In this document: positions 1 to 7,305 of the stretch, piece by piece | How the letters are laid out: each line of letters opens with the position of its first letter | Position numbering within the stretch: the first letter of the stretch is position 1 | Assembly (NCBI GenBank): GCA_004552595.1 | Contig: SFNX01000030.1 | Coordinates: forward strand, 1 to 31,919 | Direction: 5' to 3' | DNA length: 31,919 nt | Origin: Lachnospiraceae bacterium | GTDB lineage: Bacteria; Bacillota; Clostridia; Lachnospirales; Lachnospiraceae | Notes under the pieces: generated by a model | The model's database searches: none | What the model saw: only the letters and a program-made list of their open reading frames with translations | Told to the model about the DNA's origin: nothing | Made by a program: the position numbers and the translations under genes

Positions 1-160
1 CTAATTTAGGGAGATTACCATTTTCCGAATTTAAAAATTAATTTGGGAGAATAGTATTAACTCGTCGTCTGAATTTTAAATTTGATTTGGGGAGGATAGT
101 ATTATTCCGTCCTCTGAATTTGAAAATTAATTTGGGGAGAGAGATGGCCAGACGAAATCA
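1..160. repeat. Tandem repeat, about 45-bp period
   Basis: Units start with GAATTT at 27, 71 and 116, and a partial unit precedes them. Each carries an AATTTGGGGAG-like core, and the first two full units continue with ATAGTATT. The first full unit is one base shorter in the G run, so the repeats do not keep one reading frame throughout. They lie just upstream of a possible start codon at 144. Function unknown; the repeat may continue left of the window. Confidence 0.7.
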
Positions 161-395
161 TCCAGTTAAAATAAATAAATTTTTTTCCCAATACCACGCC
201 CCCGGTTTTTATTTCAGATTCTTATGTGAAAAAAATACGTCCATGTAGTGGACGATTTTTATCCGACGCACACATAGAGGCCTACTGCACCCTCCCCAAA
301 AACGCGGGACAAACAATCAACACACAGGCCTGGGCAAACAGCCAAAAGACGATGATGATGAAGTAAAACACAAGCAATAGATATATAATACATAA
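144..395 (+). CDS. Possible small TAG-readthrough ORF
   Basis: From ATG 144, preceded by GGGGAGAGAG, the frame runs 83 codons to TAA if the TAGs at 246-248 and 378-380 are read as an amino acid. Under the standard code it would be only 34 residues. The product would be basic with an acidic run (DDDDE) near the C-terminus. No family recognised. It is reported only because TAG readthrough is well supported elsewhere in the window; the flanking DNA looks non-coding. Confidence 0.18.
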
Positions 396-1110
396 CATAC
401 AATAAATAAAGAACAATACATTACACAATATATTATCATTGATACAATAATGATAGATAAAATAATGAACAAATAATAATAATATAAATGTAATAACGTT
501 TGCTATAATATCCAACAGAAGATAGTAAAGAGAGTGCGCTTTCCGTGACCTTAATGCCACAATGAGGCTAGCTAAGGCGCATATTTGTGCTAGTGCGCGC
601 TCTCGTCAAGGGCGTAAAAATCCCTAGTTTGGCACAATTCTAAGTCTCAGCAAAAAGTGTTTCGGACGCAAACGCTCTCGATATTCAAGGCGTTTTCCCG
701 ATATAGGTCAGTATCTTAAAATGGCTAGCTCTGAATAACGTGTATAATAAACATAGACAGCGCGAACGCTAGACTACATGCAACCTTGAGGCTAGCCAAA
801 ACGCATACACAACAACACTAACGCATACACATGCATACAACTACATACACATTAACACAAATACAACAAACTAACATACATATAATAACAATACAATATA
901 TACAAGACATACATACAAGATAATACACACATACACTACTTGCGCTCTTGGCTAAACATTATAGTAAACTATAACAGCTACTATTTAGCAGTTTTTCATA
1001 ACACATCTCTGAGGCGCAAATAAGTATATATTTTTATGCTTGTAAATGCAATCAGTAAATGCAGCTTTCTTGTGCGCTATTGGTAGGCTTATACTACACA
1101 GGTGCTAGCA
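396..1110. other. Non-coding region with GCTAGC repeats
   Basis: No credible gene is seen. GCTAGC occurs at 567, 724, 791 and 1104. The contexts at about 563 and 787 (GAGGCTAGC followed by an A-rich stretch and CGCAT) are related, as are the segments with CGCTCTCG near 600 and 673, suggesting degenerate repeats. The 400-540 part is AT-rich. A hydrophobic frame on the minus strand there looks like a by-product of composition. Confidence 0.5.
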
Positions 1111-1500
1111 AACTACATACACACACACGCACACGCATGTACACACAATGGTACAGACACAACTAGTAACAATACATACATACAACCTAGAACATGCATA
1201 ATACAAGAGTATATATAATACAAGCGTACATGATGTACAATATACATACATAGACACATGGTAAGGCACAAGCATACATAACATAGCATAGACATATATA
1301 TATACACAACACATAGACAACACACACAACAAGAGAGACACAACAGCAACACAACACATAGACAATACATACACAACAACAACATACATATAACATATAG
1401 ACAATACATACACAACAACAACATACAGACAATAGATATACATACATACATATATATACATACATACATACAATAGATATATATACACACAACATACATA
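780..1500. repeat. G-poor ACATAC-type low-complexity tract
   Basis: The plus strand is dominated by ACATAC, ACAACA and CATACA words with very little G for hundreds of bases. Several minus-strand frames stay open simply because stop codons are rare in that composition; they encode only Tyr/Val/Cys/Met-rich low complexity and are not genes. Such tracts are unusual in phage DNA. Confidence 0.75.
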
Positions 1501-1625
1501 CATAGTATAGATATATATAATATATTATATATATAATATAATATATAGATATATACATATAGTATATCTATACTATGTATATAGTAGATATATAGATAGT
1601 ATAATATAGACTATATATTGTTAAG
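1500..1625. repeat. AT-only palindromic tract
   Basis: An almost pure A/T stretch of overlapping TATATA/ATATAT palindromes directly follows the ACATAC tract. It could act as a DNA-unwinding or cruciform-forming region, but this is inference. Confidence 0.6.
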
Positions 1626-1639
1626 AATATAATAAGGCT

Positions 1640-2038
1640 AAATATTCTGGTTAATTATAGAGGGAAATATGTTGGCCTTCGGCGCGGCGTCGGTTGTGGC
1701 GCGCCGAGTTTAGGTTTGCACAGGCAGCCGCAAAAAAACGCTCCCCATCGCGCGAGGGTAAAAAAATAATATATTTTTCCCGATACAAACAACTTGCGAT
1801 AATATATAATATATTATTTGTAGCAATAAAATAATATATTATATTATATATTTTGTTCGAAGTGTAGCAAAAAAATAATATATTATATATTATATTTTCC
1901 GAGAGGTGCGTAAAATTCGGGCGGAGCCCGAAAAATAATATATTATATATTATATGAAAAAATGCGACGAGGCACATAGAATATATAATATACAATCCGA
2001 ATCCCGAAATTATATATAATAGATAATGAAAAAAGGTA
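1640..2038. other. Intergenic AT elements and GC hairpins before the gene array
   Basis: No gene seen. It contains several copies of the ATATAATATATT-type element that recurs through the array, plus a GC hairpin at 1916-1932 (TTCGGGC, loop GGA, GCCCGAA) set between AT elements. This is a forerunner of the array's spacer design. Confidence 0.5.
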
Positions 2039-2066
2039 TTGCAATTTTCGGAAAAAGTGGTATAAT
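2039..2066 (+). promoter_or_regulatory. Promoter of first array gene
   Basis: TTGCAA at 2039 and TATAAT at 2061, with a 16-bp spacer. Confidence 0.7.
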
Positions 2067-2106
2067 TAAGACAATCCAAAAGGAAGTAAAAAGGAGGATA
2101 ATAACA

Positions 2107-2337
2107 ATGACAAAGAGAACAACATACACTGACGGTTGGCATAAAGCGAAAGATTTTGGCACTTTGGAGTTTTACGTTGAAAATGGGCGGCTTGTAAAAG
2201 GTTTAGTGTATGTAGGCACTCCAAAGCGCATAAAGACTGTATATCCTTACGAATGGAAGCCGGAGTGCAACTGTTATTCCAAAGTATCTGGAGTGACTGC
2301 AACATACGGCTTCTATAAAAACTACCTTTGGAAATAA
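2107..2337 (+). CDS. Small hypothetical protein (76 aa)
   Basis: First gene of the array. The start at 2107 is chosen because AAGGAGG lies 9-14 bases upstream and the promoter is at 2039-2066; an upstream in-frame ATG lies before the promoter. The product is basic and aromatic-rich with two Cys (CNC) near residue 57. No family recognised. A clear terminator follows at 2411. Confidence 0.75.
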   Translation: MTKRTTYTDGWHKAKDFGTLEFYVENGRLVKGLVYVGTPKRIKTVYPYEWKPECNCYSKVSGVTATYGFYKNYLWK

Positions 2338-2350
2338 TAGGAGGTTTGGA

Positions 2351-2410
2351 ATAACTTTCGTGCTTTTTCTACTTGTGATACTGGCATTGCCGCTGTTGAT
2401 TAAAGAATAA
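2351..2410 (+). CDS. Possible membrane micropeptide (19 aa, non-ATG start)
   Basis: A GGAGG-like site at 2340-2344 lies 6 bases before an ATA codon (2351), and a GTG follows at 2360. The frame encodes one hydrophobic helix (FVLFLLVILALPLLI) followed by KE and TAA. It sits between a gene and its terminator. The unusual start makes this tentative. Confidence 0.25.
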   Translation: MTFVLFLLVILALPLLIKE

Positions 2411-2430
2411 AGGGCGAAAGCCCTTTTTCT
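2411..2430 (+). terminator. Intrinsic terminator
   Basis: AGGGC, GAAA tetraloop, GCCCT, then a T run. Confidence 0.85.
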
Positions 2431-2514
2431 TTTTCTACCGAACTATTACAAAATGAGCGAAGCGACCCCGAAAAATTGTATATTATATATCATATGAAAA
2501 AATCGCGTGGCTCG

Positions 2515-2530
2515 GTTAGCTGCGGCTAAC
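2515..2530. repeat. GC hairpin between AT elements
   Basis: GTTAGC, TGCG loop, GCTAAC; it lies between the preceding AT element and the UP-like tract of the next promoter. Confidence 0.6.
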
Positions 2531-2577
2531 TGAATGGACTATCCCGAAAATATATTATTTTTTTTTGAAAAAAACGC

Positions 2578-2606
2578 TTGACAATTCGCTCCATATCTGT
2601 TATAAT
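2578..2606 (+). promoter_or_regulatory. Sigma-A promoter
   Basis: TTGACA 2578 and TATAAT 2601, 17-bp spacer, preceded by an A/T UP-like tract. The transcript begins near the conserved ATACATCAAAG leader. Confidence 0.9.
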
Positions 2607-2637
2607 GAATACATCAAAGAAAGAGAGGTACAAAAAA

Positions 2638-2862
2638 ATGTTCGTAATCACCGCCACCGCTGAAATCCCCACTATTGCAAAGTCCTTTGAAGATGCCGCC
2701 ATCACTGTTTGGAAAATCCTGCAGGATTGGGAAGAAGATTATTACACCATTGAAAGCATAAACGCAAGAATACAGGAAGCCATCGACGAAGAAGAAGATT
2801 GGGCAGGCTGGCATGTGGATAGGCTCGAAATAAGGTGCTATGTAAAAGTTAAAGAGGCATGA
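2638..2862 (+). CDS. Acidic small hypothetical protein (74 aa)
   Basis: The start at 2638 follows AGAGAGG and lies just downstream of the promoter. The protein is acidic (EEEDW in the middle) with a predicted alpha/beta mix. No family recognised. Its TGA stop sits in the 4-nt loop of the terminator (2852-2874), so coding and termination signals overlap. Confidence 0.8.
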   Translation: MFVITATAEIPTIAKSFEDAAITVWKILQDWEEDYYTIESINARIQEAIDEEEDWAGWHVDRLEIRCYVKVKEA

Positions 2863-2874
2863 GCCTCTTTTTTT
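2852..2874 (+). terminator. Terminator containing the stop codon
   Basis: AAGAGGC, loop ATGA (holding TGA), GCCTCTT, then T run. Confidence 0.85.
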
Positions 2875-3020
2875 GGACTACCGTTGTATACGATATAATA
2901 TATAATATATCCGAAATTTTATATATTATATATTATCTGAAAAATCAAATGAGCGCACATAGAATATATAATATATTATTTGGATCCCGAAATTATATAT
3001 AATATATTTTCAAAAAACGC

Positions 3021-3049
3021 TTGACTTGCAATATTGACTGTGATATAAT
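3021..3049 (+). promoter_or_regulatory. Sigma-A promoter
   Basis: TTGACT 3021, TATAAT 3044, 17-bp spacer. Confidence 0.88.
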
Positions 3050-3085
3050 TTAATCAGAAAAAAGAAAGAAACGAGGTAAACAAAA

Positions 3086-3226
3086 ATGTGGTGCTTCTAT
3101 ATCAGGAACAGGGTAATAAGCGAACAGGCTTGCGTATTCGGCTATTCGTGGGAAGATGCAAAAAGACGTCATCCTTCAATCAATAATGGCGAATGGTATG
3201 TTGAGCTTAAAACTTACGAAGACTGA
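3086..3226 (+). CDS. Small hypothetical protein (46 aa)
   Basis: Starts after AACGAGG with 8-base spacing, under its own promoter. Rich in Trp, Tyr and Cys, with no membrane segment. It shares a transcript with the next gene, 27 bases downstream. No family recognised. Confidence 0.7.
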   Translation: MWCFYIRNRVISEQACVFGYSWEDAKRRHPSINNGEWYVELKTYED

Positions 3227-3253
3227 CAAAAAGACAGAAATGAGGTATGTATA

Positions 3254-3412
3254 ATGAAATATTTCATCAATTACAAAACAGGCGGCTTGACTTGTACGGA
3301 CAATGTAGCAGAAGCAGAAAGACTAATAAGCGTAGGTTTTACAGAGATTACTAAAGAAATTTATGTTGTAGAGTATACGAGAGCGTGGGCGATTGCCGTA
3401 AACAATTGGTAA
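3254..3412 (+). CDS. Small hypothetical protein (52 aa)
   Basis: Second gene of a two-gene unit. TGAGG precedes the ATG at 3254. Compact soluble protein with no recognised family; the pattern (KYFINYKTGG, then a helix, then strands) suggests a small alpha/beta fold. Terminator at 3456. Confidence 0.7.
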   Translation: MKYFINYKTGGLTCTDNVAEAERLISVGFTEITKEIYVVEYTRAWAIAVNNW

Positions 3413-3455
3413 TAGCTATCAGCAAATAGTCGTTAATTAGGACTTAGATATTGTT

Positions 3456-3476
3456 AAGAGCGCAAGCTCTTTTTTA
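3456..3476 (+). terminator. Intrinsic terminator
   Basis: AAGAGC, GCAA tetraloop, GCTCTT, T run. Confidence 0.85.
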
Positions 3477-3624
3477 TTACATTGCCGTGATATACGATAT
3501 AACATATAATATATCCGAAATTTTATATATTATATATTATCTGAAAAAATCCAAGAGCCAACACAGAATATATAATATACAATCTGGATCCCGAAATTAT
3601 ATATAATATATTTTCAAAAAACTG

Positions 3625-3653
3625 TTGACTTCGTGCGCTTAAGGTGATATAAT
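3625..3653 (+). promoter_or_regulatory. Sigma-A promoter
   Basis: TTGACT 3625, TATAAT 3648, 17-bp spacer. Confidence 0.88.
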
Positions 3654-3684
3654 ACTTATAGAAAGAAACAAGGGGGATATCAAA

Positions 3685-3852
3685 ATGAACGACATTATCA
3701 ACGAGGCTATGGCGAATGGGCTGGATTGGGACATCTTCGAAACCGAGGTCGGCAATACCTGCGTTCAGGTATTCTATAACAACTATTACTATGTGGAATA
3801 TGAGTTCTGCGGCGATACGCTCGTGGACTGCGTGGAGTATCAAATCCACTAA
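3685..3852 (+). CDS. Small acidic hypothetical protein (55 aa)
   Basis: AAGGGGG precedes ATG 3685. Acidic, with a Tyr/Asn cluster (NNYYYVEYEF). No family recognised. No terminator follows: the stop runs directly into the UP-like tract of the next promoter, so read-through into the next unit is likely. Confidence 0.7.
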   Translation: MNDIINEAMANGLDWDIFETEVGNTCVQVFYNNYYYVEYEFCGDTLVDCVEYQIH

Positions 3853-3882
3853 AAATATATTATTTTTTCCGAGCAAAAACGC

Positions 3883-3911
3883 TTGACAGCCCAATTAAAG
3901 TATGCTATAAT
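3883..3911 (+). promoter_or_regulatory. Sigma-A promoter
   Basis: TTGACA 3883, TATAAT 3906, 17-bp spacer. Confidence 0.9.
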
Positions 3912-3948
3912 AAAGGCACAGAAAAGGAAAGAAACGAGGTACAAAAAA

Positions 3949-4284
3949 ATGACAACTTCCACTCACCGCATCAATGTTCGCTCTATCCGCAAGCTCGCCA
4001 ACAATGACGGAATGACGCTCCGCAATGGCAAGACCGTTCAGTACAAGAGCGGTTGGCAGGTAGCCGAAGAGGGCTGCATCGTCAAGACCGCCGAACAGGC
4101 AATGACAATTGCTCGCTCCGTATATGGCGGCAATTGCGGCATCTGGTACTCCGACGGTTTGTATTACGTTGATCCGTCCCGTCGTGTAAACACTAAGCGC
4201 GAAGCTCTTAGCATCGGCAAGGAACACAAACAAATTTCCGTTCTCTGTTGGAGGACTATGGGGCTGGCTTACTGCGAGCAGTAA
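3949..4284 (+). CDS. Hypothetical phage protein (111 aa)
   Basis: The start at 3949 follows AACGAGG; the in-frame upstream ATGs lie in or before the promoter. Basic N-terminal helix, then a Gly-rich segment (YGGNCGIWYSDGLYYVD) and a Cys-containing C-terminus. It resembles conserved hypothetical proteins of clostridial phages, but I cannot assign a function. Confidence 0.8.
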   Translation: MTTSTHRINVRSIRKLANNDGMTLRNGKTVQYKSGWQVAEEGCIVKTAEQAMTIARSVYGGNCGIWYSDGLYYVDPSRRVNTKREALSIGKEHKQISVLCWRTMGLAYCEQ

Positions 4285-4329
4285 GCCGCCACCCTCGAAA
4301 AATATATTATTTTTTCTTCAAAAAAATGC

Positions 4330-4358
4330 TTGACAATCCGCTGATAATGTGCTATAAT
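4330..4358 (+). promoter_or_regulatory. Sigma-A promoter
   Basis: TTGACA 4330, TATAAT 4353, 17-bp spacer with extended TGC before the -10. Confidence 0.9.
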
Positions 4359-4391
4359 GAATACAGAAAAAAGGAAAGGCAGAACACAATA

Positions 4392-4574
4392 ATGTATCAA
4401 CTTATAATCACCAACAACAACGGCTCTGTAATCGACGGAATGAAAGCCGACAAAACGACAATTCGTATTCTCGCTATATATGCCAAAAATTATTTCCCAA
4501 CTGTGAAATGGGCGGCGGTAATGAACACCGCGACCGGCGAGCTCGAAGAAATATATTGTAAGAAAAGGGCGTAA
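4392..4574 (+). CDS. Small hypothetical protein (60 aa)
   Basis: ATG 4392 follows AAAGG. Small alpha/beta protein (YQLIITNNNGSVIDG at the N-terminus). No family recognised. The TAA stop lies inside the terminator hairpin just after GGGCG. Confidence 0.7.
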   Translation: MYQLIITNNNGSVIDGMKADKTTIRILAIYAKNYFPTVKWAAVMNTATGELEEIYCKKRA

Positions 4575-4584
4575 AGCCTTTTTT
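4564..4584 (+). terminator. Terminator containing the stop codon
   Basis: AAAGG/GC and GCCTTT pair around GTAAA; T run follows. Confidence 0.75.
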
Positions 4585-4662
4585 ACATATGAAATTATAT
4601 ATAATATATTTTCATAATTGTGTGACATTTTCAGATTATATATTATATATGATTTCGATTGG

Positions 4663-4689
4663 CGCGCCGTGAACTGACGCCACGGCGCG
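4663..4689. repeat. 9-9-9 hairpin, copy 1
   Basis: Stem CGCGCCGTG, loop AACTGACGC, stem CACGGCGCG; flanked by ATATAATATA elements. Confidence 0.85.
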
Positions 4690-4796
4690 ATTTTCAGATT
4701 ATATATAATATACCAAATTTTTCCCTTCCGCCGCACATAATATATAATATATTTTTCCCTTCCCGAAATTATATATAATATATTTTCAAAAACCTA

Positions 4797-4825
4797 TTGA
4801 CAGCACCCTCATTATGCTGTATAAT
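4797..4825 (+). promoter_or_regulatory. Sigma-A promoter
   Basis: TTGACA 4797, TATAAT 4820, 17-bp spacer. Confidence 0.9.
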
Positions 4826-4857
4826 ATAGGCACAGAAACAGAGAGGAGATAATCACA

Positions 4858-5136
4858 ATGAAAACCACCCGCACTAACCGCCTTATTTACTCCGTAGAAA
4901 GCCCCTATAATGACTACCCCACTGTAACCGACGACCTCGACCTCAGTGTTGACCTCGTGGCGGAAGCCATATGGGATATAAGCGATAGCAATATCGTAAA
5001 CGACAACTACATCAAGTCGGAAATCCTTGCTCGGTTGAAAGACGGCGAAGATTATGCCTGCTTTATCGCTTATGATGATGACTGCCATATGGAATATATC
5101 AAGGTACACTTCCTGCATATGGTCGAGAGGGCATAA
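4858..5136 (+). CDS. Acidic hypothetical protein (92 aa)
   Basis: GAGAGGAG precedes ATG 4858. Acidic, no membrane segment. The Asp-rich charge pattern is typical of small phage DNA-mimic or host-inhibitor proteins, but this is only a resemblance. The stop TAA is in the loop of an 8-bp hairpin (5125-5144) that lacks a T run. Confidence 0.78.
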   Translation: MKTTRTNRLIYSVESPYNDYPTVTDDLDLSVDLVAEAIWDISDSNIVNDNYIKSEILARLKDGEDYACFIAYDDDCHMEYIKVHFLHMVERA

Positions 5137-5144
5137 GCCCTCTC
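5125..5144 (+). terminator. Hairpin containing the stop codon
   Basis: GAGAGGGC, loop ATAA (holding TAA), GCCCTCTC; no T run, so termination may be weak. Confidence 0.6.
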
Positions 5145-5175
5145 CACCCTCACAAAATATATTCCAAAAAACCTC

Positions 5176-5204
5176 TTGACATTATACCCCTTATATGCTA
5201 TAAT
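5176..5204 (+). promoter_or_regulatory. Sigma-A promoter
   Basis: TTGACA 5176, TATAAT 5199, 17-bp spacer. Confidence 0.9.
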
Positions 5205-5235
5205 TAAAACACCAAAAGAAAAGGAGATAAAAACT

Positions 5236-5412
5236 ATGAAAACCTTCATCAAATTCATTGCCCTGCTTATCGCTCTTATGACCGCCTTTCTGATCGTCCT
5301 TCTACTTTGCAGAGGTTGCTACAATAAAGCTGACCGTGTGCGCGACAACCTCGCCACCAAAGCGGCTATCGAGGTCGGCGAGTCGGTCTTTTACGACCGA
5401 GTGGCGGTGTAA
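5236..5412 (+). CDS. Truncated beta-sandwich lipoprotein paralog (58 aa)
   Basis: The N-terminus (hydrophobic helix, then CRGCYN) closely matches the protein encoded at 5955, including the NKADRVRDNLA segment, but the downstream beta-rich domain is missing. It could be exported or anchored through its single hydrophobic segment (residues 7-26) or a lipobox-like Cys. AAGGAG precedes ATG 5236. It is either a decayed copy or a retained short membrane peptide; the promoter and terminator look intact. Confidence 0.75.
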   Translation: MKTFIKFIALLIALMTAFLIVLLLCRGCYNKADRVRDNLATKAAIEVGESVFYDRVAV

Positions 5413-5424
5413 GCCACCTTTTTT
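5401..5424 (+). terminator. Terminator containing the stop codon
   Basis: GTGGC, loop GGTGTAA, GCCAC, T run. Confidence 0.8.
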
Positions 5425-5430
5425 ATTTGG

Positions 5431-5457
5431 CGGCGCGCTAACGGTCCCAGCGCGCCG
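5431..5457. repeat. 9-9-9 hairpin, copy 2
   Basis: Stem CGGCGCGCT, loop AACGGTCCC, stem AGCGCGCCG. Confidence 0.85.
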
Positions 5458-5563
5458 TAATTTACATTGTATATAATATACCATTTTTTCTTCCAATAGC
5501 GCGATAATATATAATATATTATTTATATCCCGAAATTATATATAATATATTTGAAAAAATTAC

Positions 5564-5592
5564 TTGACAAGCTCCAATAGGTATGCTATAAT
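5564..5592 (+). promoter_or_regulatory. Sigma-A promoter
   Basis: TTGACA 5564, TATAAT 5587, 17-bp spacer. Confidence 0.9.
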
Positions 5593-5625
5593 ATAGTCAC
5601 AGAAATGAAAGAGAGGTAAATAAAA

Positions 5626-5838
5626 ATGAAAAAGACATTGACTTTCTGGTTTGAAGTAATCGGTGAGGACAGCGACCTTTGCGGCGAAGAGTTTTTCGTA
5701 GAGGTAAACGCTGATGAAGAAGACCCTCGCGCAATCGCAGGTGATATCGCCGCTGAAAATTTCCCCAACGAAAAGCTCAAATGCCACGGACGCGTAAGTT
5801 GGGCGCAGGCTGAAATGATGGGTTTGGATACCTATTAA
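5626..5838 (+). CDS. Acidic hypothetical protein (70 aa)
   Basis: AGAGAGG precedes ATG 5626. Starts with a beta-strand-like KTLTFWFEV, then an acidic middle. No family recognised. The terminator follows immediately. Confidence 0.75.
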   Translation: MKKTLTFWFEVIGEDSDLCGEEFFVEVNADEEDPRAIAGDIAAENFPNEKLKCHGRVSWAQAEMMGLDTY

Positions 5839-5857
5839 GGGCGCAAGCCCTTTTTTA
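5837..5857 (+). terminator. Intrinsic terminator
   Basis: AAGGGC, GCAA tetraloop, GCCCTT, T run. Confidence 0.85.
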
Positions 5858-5896
5858 ATGCCCCTAATGAATATATAATATATTTTCAAAAACCCA

Positions 5897-5925
5897 TTGA
5901 CAATCCCAACATTATCTGCTATAAT
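5897..5925 (+). promoter_or_regulatory. Sigma-A promoter
   Basis: TTGACA 5897, TATAAT 5920, 17-bp spacer. Confidence 0.9.
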
Positions 5926-5954
5926 ATAGACATCAAAAAAAGGAGATAAAAACT

Positions 5955-6359
5955 ATGAAAACCACCATCAAACTCGTTGCTTTGCTTATCGCTCTTTTGA
6001 CCGCTCTTTTGCTTTGCATAGGTTGCTACAATGAAGCTAATCGTGTGCGCACAAACCTTGCCAAAGAAGCCGATGCTTTCAACTGCGTCCGCCGTGTGAC
6101 CGTCGTTGATTGCATTACAAATATAGTTCTGTTCCAGTGTGAGGGCAAAATCTCTATCACCGCCGACAGAACCGACAATCAGCTTGAAATCCTGATTGAA
6201 GAAGAGGGCGGAACTTATAAGAAGGCTATCGTTGGCTTATCCGACAATGTGACATACCTCGTAGAAGATATTTACTCCTCGTATGTAAATCCCTATCAGT
6301 ATACAATTATGTGGAATCCCAAGATGGTGCTTCCCTTCGATGCCAAGTTAAGCGACTAA
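5955..6359 (+). CDS. Phage beta-sandwich lipoprotein-like protein (134 aa)
   Basis: N-terminal hydrophobic signal (residues 5-22) ends in IGCYNEA, a lipobox-like Cys at 23. The rest is beta-rich with CITNIVLFQCEGKISI, then ITADRTDNQLEI and the YKKAIVGLSDNVTYLVED stretch. These motifs match small phage proteins often called beta-sandwich lipoproteins in Firmicutes phages (from memory, not searched). A cell-surface role, such as superinfection exclusion, is inference. The gene at 5236 is a truncated copy of its N-terminus. Confidence 0.8.
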   Translation: MKTTIKLVALLIALLTALLLCIGCYNEANRVRTNLAKEADAFNCVRRVTVVDCITNIVLFQCEGKISITADRTDNQLEILIEEEGGTYKKAIVGLSDNVTYLVEDIYSSYVNPYQYTIMWNPKMVLPFDAKLSD

Positions 6360-6363
6360 ACAG

Positions 6364-6382
6364 AGGGCGCAAGCCCTTTTTG
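6364..6382 (+). terminator. Intrinsic terminator
   Basis: AGGGC, GCAA, GCCCT, T run. Confidence 0.85.
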
Positions 6383-6389
6383 CTTTTGG

Positions 6390-6416
6390 CGGCTCGTGAA
6401 CTGACGCCACGAGCCG
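6390..6416. repeat. 9-9-9 hairpin, copy 3
   Basis: Stem CGGCTCGTG, loop AACTGACGC, stem CACGAGCCG. Confidence 0.85.
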
Positions 6417-6522
6417 CATTTGAAATAATATATAATATACCATTTTTTTTAATCGCAAAGTTGTATATAATATACTACTCCAAATTTCCCGAAAATATAT
6501 TATTTTTTCCGTGCAAAAACGC

Positions 6523-6551
6523 TTGCAATGCTAATTCAAATGTGTTATACT
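6523..6551 (+). promoter_or_regulatory. Sigma-A promoter
   Basis: TTGCAA 6523, TATACT 6546, 17-bp spacer. The 5' leader to ATG 6620 is unusually long (about 60 nt). Confidence 0.82.
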
Positions 6552-6619
6552 ATATTCGTGGTTAGGGAGACCGACCACAATTCAAGCGGCGGCTGTAAAA
6601 CGTACGAAAGGTAAAAGCT

Positions 6620-6853
6620 ATGGAAATTATTAACTATGAAAAGGTAAATGCAATCATTGATCGTATCATTGGAAGTTGGAGTGAACAAAAATATCTTTAT
6701 GGTAAGCTGTCGTTGAGTACACGAATTTGCGCTGATAATCATTATGCTATAATGCGTAAGAAACTCACATTGATCGCGGAAACATTCGGCACTGACTTTT
6801 TGTCTGACCTTGAAATCAGAATTCGAACTATTAACGAAGAAAGAGCAAAATAA
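6620..6853 (+). CDS. Hypothetical protein (77 aa), mostly helical
   Basis: ATG 6620 follows GAAAGG. Helical, with mixed charge. The long leader contains a GACCGACC/GGCGGC stretch not found in other units. First gene of a two-gene unit with 6906. No family recognised. Confidence 0.75.
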   Translation: MEIINYEKVNAIIDRIIGSWSEQKYLYGKLSLSTRICADNHYAIMRKKLTLIAETFGTDFLSDLEIRIRTINEERAK

Positions 6854-6905
6854 TAAAATTTCTCAAGCTGTCCTAACAGGCTATACGGGGAGAAAGGCAG
6901 ACAAA

Positions 6906-7055
6906 ATGGAGATGATTCGAATTTATAATGATCATACTGGCGAGGTTCTGGTAAAAACATTCACCGATCCCATAGATGCTGATAACTACGAATTTATTCT
7001 TGACTTTCTGGAAGCCAGATATGAACGATTTCATAATGACAAAAAACTTTATTAA
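6906..7055 (+). CDS. Small hypothetical protein (49 aa)
   Basis: The start at 6906 follows GGGAGAAAGG at about 10 bases and lies 52 bases after the previous stop. MIRIYNDHTGEVLVKTF suggests a beta hairpin, followed by a helix ending in a basic tail. No family recognised. Confidence 0.7.
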   Translation: MEMIRIYNDHTGEVLVKTFTDPIDADNYEFILDFLEARYERFHNDKKLY

Positions 7056-7080
7056 GACTTTTTGACGGAGTAAAAATCTA

Positions 7081-7106
7081 AAGAGGGCTTGCTAAGCTCT
7101 CTTTTA
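7081..7106 (+). terminator. Intrinsic terminator
   Basis: AAGAG-GGCTT, loop GCT, AAGC-TCTCTT, T-rich. Confidence 0.75.
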
Positions 7107-7113
7107 CTTTTGG

Positions 7114-7140
7114 CGGCTCGCTAACAATCGCAGCGAGCCG
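7114..7140. repeat. 9-9-9 hairpin, copy 4
   Basis: Stem CGGCTCGCT, loop AACAATCGC, stem AGCGAGCCG. Confidence 0.85.
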
Positions 7141-7243
7141 TGTTTTCAATAATATATTATATACCAAATTTTTACAACACAAAAAATATATAATATACGC
7201 ACTTTTAATCTCCCATAATATATTGTATATTTCAAAAAAATTA

Positions 7244-7272
7244 TTGACAATTCACTCCATATCTGCTATAAT
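7244..7272 (+). promoter_or_regulatory. Sigma-A promoter
   Basis: TTGACA 7244, TATAAT 7267, 17-bp spacer; GAGTACATCAAA leader follows. Confidence 0.9.
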
Positions 7273-7305
7273 GAGTACATCAAAAGAAAGAGAGGTAATC
7301 ACCCT

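Noticed and set aside
282..560. Hydrophobic 92-residue frame on the minus strand
   Set aside because: Starts with GTG without a ribosome site, ends in TAG, and its Leu/Ile/Tyr content follows directly from the A/T-rich DNA.
541..780. Possible tRNA or structured RNA in the GC-richer part of the left region
   Set aside because: No cloverleaf and no T-arm consensus could be found on either strand.
1105..1558. Three long minus-strand frames rich in Tyr, Val, Cys and Met
   Set aside because: All arise from the ACATAC repeat, in several frames at once; low complexity and no ribosome sites.
1651..2142. 163-residue minus-strand frame
   Set aside because: Repeated IIYNILFF blocks are translations of the ATATAATATATT spacers.
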